NCBI RefSeq assembly: GCF_032062135.1
Contig: NC_092860.1
Location: forward strand, 128,095,396 to 128,159,395
Direction: 5' to 3'
Source of the DNA: Pyxicephalus adspersus
Taxonomy: Eukaryota > Chordata > Amphibia > Anura > Pyxicephalidae
Length of the DNA: 64,000 bases
Below the pieces are notes generated by a model. It was not told where the DNA came from, searched no databases, and worked only from the letters and a program-made list of their open reading frames with translations. Shown here in pieces: positions 50,717 through 56,700 of this stretch. The position numbers were made by a program, and so were the translations under genes. Numbering within the stretch: the first letter of the stretch is position 1; each line of letters begins with the position of its first letter.

Positions 50717-53700
50717 TGTGTATACTGTATATACACTTATGAGAGTGACATAGATAGATTTGTTTAGCTTTATTTTTGTTTTAAATGTTCTTTCTTTTTG
50801 TCAATTGTGAAAAAAATATGTTGTTCTACGTTCTACTGAAGTGCTGCACTTAAATTAAATCCATACTGGGAATTTTAGTATAAAGAAATGCTTCTGCAGT
50901 GTTTTGTCAACAGGCTTGCTTAAAAAAGTAATGCCCATGGAATTGAAATGCTGTGAATCTCAACCCTTCATGCTTATACTGGATATTAATGCAACAGTGT
51001 AGTCAACTCTACATTACCTCTTGCAAAATGATCTCTCTGTTGCTTCCAGGGCAGTCTAATGGTACTCTAGATAGCGATGTTCTGTTAAATGTTGAGGTAA
51101 TGTAGATCAGCAGAATTGGATAGTCAACATCTGCTCAGGGGATTTCTTTTCCTGACGTTTCAAAGCAAAATCTTCTAGGAGAGAATTAGTGACCAGTGGT
51201 AATAACAACCTAAATGAGATATAATCACAGGCGTTAAATGAAACAAACACACATATGAGGTGGAATTGCAGAATATTTCCTCAAAGGAAATCTGACACTT
51301 CAAATATTGTGTTAATAAACAGATAGCATCATGTTATTCTCTGCCCCTTCTGTATGATCTTAAAAGTTTAACTACATGGGTAGAGAAAATAACAGGTAGT
51401 AATTAGAAAAGGACAGACTTATGAACTTTGTATTGATCATTGTATGTTTATCCTCATATAAACCCTAATCCAACTTTTAAAAAAATGTTTAGCACTCCCA
51501 GGATTGCATGATGCTCTGTGTCATTCTACCTGTTTCCCCTCCCTATTTTGGAGGTGCACAACCTGGACTTACAATAATGCTACACAAAATAACGAGATAT
51601 TACATACCCACCTTTATGTGCAGCAGCAAGGACAGCCTACCATCAAAGGAAAGAAATAGAGGACAGTAACCCTGCATGTACTTTGACTATCAGGATTTAG
51701 CTAAAAAGGACATACACCTTTGGTTACATTTATAAGTTTAGCAGTACTATTATTTTAATATTTTTGAATATTATTTATTTATATAATGTAATCATCATTC
51801 CTGGTGTTGAAAAAAATTAAGGGGCTATAGCTAAAGCCTAGTTGAACAGCTAAACTCCACAATTGAATGGCTCACCTAGAATTTATGACATAGAAGTGGG
51901 AGAAAGGAGATAGCCCTACCTTTTTAATCTAACAGACAATATCATCCTTTCCCAACCTTTTTGACATAAAGGGACCCTTGAAATAACTTTCAGATCTTCA
52001 GGGAACCCCTTCTATAATTACTATCTCCACAGCTCAAAGTACAAAAGCATTGGTAGAGAGAAGAATGCCTCTTACATTGATGCCCAATGGAAAGGACGTC
52101 ACCCTTTCAGATTGTCAAAATGATCATTGGTGTCAGTTAGGCTGACCCAGGAGGCACAGCTTGCACATTGCACATGGGACCCGTAACAACTTCTGGAGGA
52201 ACCCTGTTGAGAAACAATGGTCTAAGGGGTATAATCAAGATTTAAGGGGATTTGGCAAACAACTCACTAGGTGGAAACACATATCTTAAGTATACTGCAG
52301 AATGATATAGGAGCAAGTAAGTTGTTAGGTCAGATTATATACTTGGTTGGTTTTTAAGTTGTGTCTGAAGATAGCAAGAGTAGGAAGCTGTGCCAGAGGA
52401 TAAGAAAAACTTAAAAAATCATCTTTGTGAGAATCAAAAGAGATGACTACAAATGAGAGGAAGATATTAATAGTAGATTAGAGGTTGTATTCATAGTGGT
52501 ATCTAGACACAATTTTGTAAAAAGTATCCAGACTGTAGAGAGCTTTGTGAGTAAGAGTTAGAATCTTGAAGGGTATCTACTGTATGATGGCTAACCAGTT
52601 GTGGGACCGACAGAGAAGGTCCGTTTATAGAAGCAAAACAAGAGATATGTAGTACAGTTAAGGATGGACTCTAAAAGAGCCAGGTGGTTTATGGGTAGCC
52701 CACAGAGAAGGGTGTTGCAGTAATAGTTTACTTTATATCATGAGTAAGTAGGGGAAATTCAAAAGTTGTTTTTAGGTGAAGATGACAGGACAAAATTTAG
52801 ACATATTCTTTTGAAACAAATAAATGTGTACACCATACAAAATAAAGGTGAATTGCCAAAAAAAAACAATTATGGAGAATAGTACTCAAGCAATCTGAAA
52901 AGGGTAAAGCTTCCTGCACACATCAGATTAAGGTCACCCAAGATGAACAGTCAAGTTTGTCTTGGGCAAAAGTCTGACTTGTACGGCGCTGTTTATCAGT
53001 CTGCCAGTGGATTGATGAAAGACTTATTAGGAAAGAAGGTTGTCCTTTCATGGGGGTACTGCACACTTCTCCTCTCCCTTTCCTCCCCATAGAACAGAAG
53101 GGTGCTGTGAGTACAGTGCTTTTTTGTTCATCCACCACTGGTAGTGATCATAAAATATCTGTGACAGTAATCTGACATGTATACATGGCCTAATAGCACA
53201 AAGTAAAAAATACTCAAAGTATCCATTTAGTTTCCCACCATGCTTCCAGGCATTATTACAAAAGAGGCACCTAGGAAACAAATTCCTTTTTGCATTCATA
53301 AGTCTAGGGTGTTAGGAGCTTTCAATAGTGTGATCCTTGATTAAAATATCCAGGTTATTTTATTGAAAAAAAAAGTATGCACTAGACATAAATAGCTTAC
53401 ATCGGTTTTGTTTCTTTTATTTATTTATGGGTATTTATAGGATACAGAAATGCCATGATGTCAACCACCTGGATACACGTGTTTTGGCTCAGACCTTTGC
53501 ATCTTACCTCTTTCAAACCAAAGGACATCATGATAAGGAGGTTTCTGTTGTAGAGGAGCTCATTCAATTTTATGCAGAGATTTTTGATGTAAGTAACATA
53601 TGTCAGATTTACACTTTTAAGGGTAATATTTATATTACATTGTAATCGACATACCTTGTTCTTTAAAGGTTAGCGAGATACAACTAAAGCAGATGGACAT

Positions 53701-56700
53701 TGAAAACTGTTTTATCACCAAGTGGAATGACGCTCAGGTAATATATGTGTATACAAGATTTCCTAATGCAAAGTGCTGTTTTTTCAGGATTTCCTATTTA
53801 CTCAATAGTGTTTGTTTGGTGACTGGCTGAAAGTGTCAGTATATTACTCCTATGATGTAAACATAAATAAGTGTAATTTAATATTTATCTGATCAGCTCT
53901 TTTCAAAACAGAAACAGCTAAATATGTCAGATGATTGACATCCTCTTCCTTTCTTTATAAAGATTTGTTTAGATTTTTAATTAGCAGTAACAAAGGGCAA
54001 AACTAGTGCTGGGCATTCCAATTAGAAAACCAAGCATGTTCTGCATAAAAACTGTTGTGGAAGTACAATTTAATAAAATAATCTTGCAGGCAAACTCTTA
54101 AAGGTCTAGGCTAGGGAATGACTGAGCGTTTATACAGAGATTAGGCATGAAATTATGGTACTTAATGAAACAATTGCAGGTTAAAGAATATTTTTAGAAC
54201 ATGGGCCAAGATTTTAAAAAAAAGTCTTATAAATCTCTACAGACCTTATTCTTTTGAAGAGTTCTTGGAATAGGTTTACAATATAATGGACTCTCGAAAG
54301 TGAATTTTTATCCTGAAGCTGATCACAGATATGCTTTTGGTTTATGGGCATCAATGTAAGCACCCAGAGGAATGTAAATGTAAGATTACGGTCTATGTAA
54401 TTGATGGTAACCTAAGCTTAGATCACAGCACTACAGAGTTTTGTGTCTGCGTTAACAAGTTTATTTGAGATCTCTTCCTAGAAACTCTCACCATGAGTTC
54501 AGTACAATTCCTTTGAAAAAGAAACTCAGAGCTGCTGATTGGACTAGATGACTATTACAATTTTTAAACCAGATGAGTTTAACATCATATTTTCATTTTG
54601 TTATTAAATATGGAAACAACAATGTAACATCATATTAGAGCTCATTACTTTCCCCTGACGGTAAAAACTATTGTTGGAGCACTAATGTTGTAGCAAACAC
54701 TTATATTTCTGTGCATGTACTGTATACAACTTCTATATTTGTGCATTATCATTAGAATAAGTATTAATGTAATGGCATTTATTTCAGATCCAAATTCCCC
54801 AGAGTGGTGACGTGTTGCTTGATGTGTATTTGGAAAAAAAAGATCCTGACACGTGTGTGATTATTAGAGTAAGCTCTAAATGAAAACTAAAAATATTATT
54901 AATATCTGTTACAGATACATTTGCTTTCTCCTAATATTTTCGGACAAACTTATATATGCTTTAGTGTATTTACATATTCAAAGACCCAGTTGCATATAGT
55001 ATACAGGGACTTTAAGTGTTCTGCTAGTAGCTATTAATAAAAAACCCTTTTGCAATATATTTATATTTTGGTATGGTTCTGTTTTTCTTATTTGTTATAG
55101 TTTTGCAGTGATATAATCCAAATCATTTAGGCCAAGGTCAGAAAGGTGTTTGTCAACCATGTTACCTAGCTTTCAGTTGGGGACTTCAGTTCAAAATGTT
55201 TACTTGATCAAGACACAAGCCATTTTTGCTCCTCTTTGTTTTTCCATCTTCTACTTGTCTGTCCCTCTGCATGTGTCCAGGTCTCATTAAATGGTGGTGT
55301 AAATCTTACCCCACTTCCTGGTACCCCTTGGATTTTTAGATAATCAGAACATATCATTTGATTTGCATAACATTGGAGGATGCCAAGTACTAAAATGCAA
55401 CTAAACCTTGAGAACCGTAAATGTATTTATTTAAAAAAATCACTAAAATGATCATACTAACACACCTTAGTGTCTACTTTCACCTGCTGGGAATCTGAAA
55501 GCTTTCACTTTTGGTTTTGACAGAGGTTTGCAAGTTTTGTTTATAGTTTAACTTTTGGCATTACATCCAATGCTTTATGGCAGGGGTGTCAAACTCTGAC
55601 CCGAGGGCCAAATCTGGCCTCCAATGTCCTTTTTTTGCCCCCCAAAGGAATCCTAAATATGAACTGCAGCTGGCCCACCCACTGCATCGAAATAGTGCTG
55701 CTACTATGATTCTCGGCATCACCCACGTCTATAGACCAGCGGGCTCTCTGCCTATGCGTGGCCCCACATTGGACTGTTTAATAGACTCAAATATAGGCAG
55801 GAATTTTAGTAGCGGTGTTATTTCAATGAAAAGGGAGTTCCACTCATAAGATTTAGCCCCGCATTGGCCGCATCTGGAATTTCCAGCTCTCCCCCTCAGC
55901 TGTAATTTTCCTTGCTACTCCAAGGCATGGACTTGAATGATTGGATTTTCATGGAAGAATATTGTTATTATTATTGTTAGCCTGTGCAAAAAGGTTACCA
56001 TTGAAATTCAACTCAGAAGGCTACAAATAGAGAAAGATAAGATTTAAAAAAAATATTAAAATTAAAATATTAAAAAAATATTTATGCCTCTTTGTCTATT
56101 GTTGGCTTGAAGAGGAATTTTGGAGTTGAATTTCACCTAGTGAAGTATTCTGTACTCTACAAGCAACCATTGCTTTTTTGTGATAACATCTGTTTATGGC
56201 TCAACAGTTGCTTACACTTTAACAATTAAAGTGTCTGATTACATACTTACCAAAAAAAATACTTACTAATACTGGATACATACTGCATAAGGGTAATGTA
56301 ACTTTCTTATTTTCCTTTTATTACAGCTATGCTTTTGCCCCTGCTAAATAAATGTCTTCTGATTCTATTTTAGGTGTCATCAACTATGATTGCAGCAGAG
56401 TTAACCAGTTGTGTAGCTGGTATAAAAAATATCACTTTGTCTAATGAAATGCTTTGGACCACATTTGAAGTCATCGAGCATGGGGAGCTAGGTGTGTTGT
56501 CCTTATATATTTTTCGAAAAAAATGTTTTTACCAAAATGTAAAGGGTCATAAACTTGAATAAGGCTACGTACACACGTGCAATAATTGTAGTTGGAAACA
56601 AATGATCTGTGACCAATCATTCGATAATCATTAACAAAAAAAGTGTACAATGACAGGCCAACGACGACAATGAAAAAGGAATGTTGCTGCAAACAAACCA

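Larger units (their letters stand above)
45562..53440. other. ARAP2 intron (7.9 kb)
   Basis: Contains a transposase pseudogene (46322-47695), a SINE (48298-48582), a palindromic MITE with a partial neighbour (49655-49900), a dispersed repeat (50040-50350), a TA repeat (50671-50716), an hAT-like MITE (51952-52217) and a diverged TTAR-type MITE (52905-53190). Confidence 0.78.
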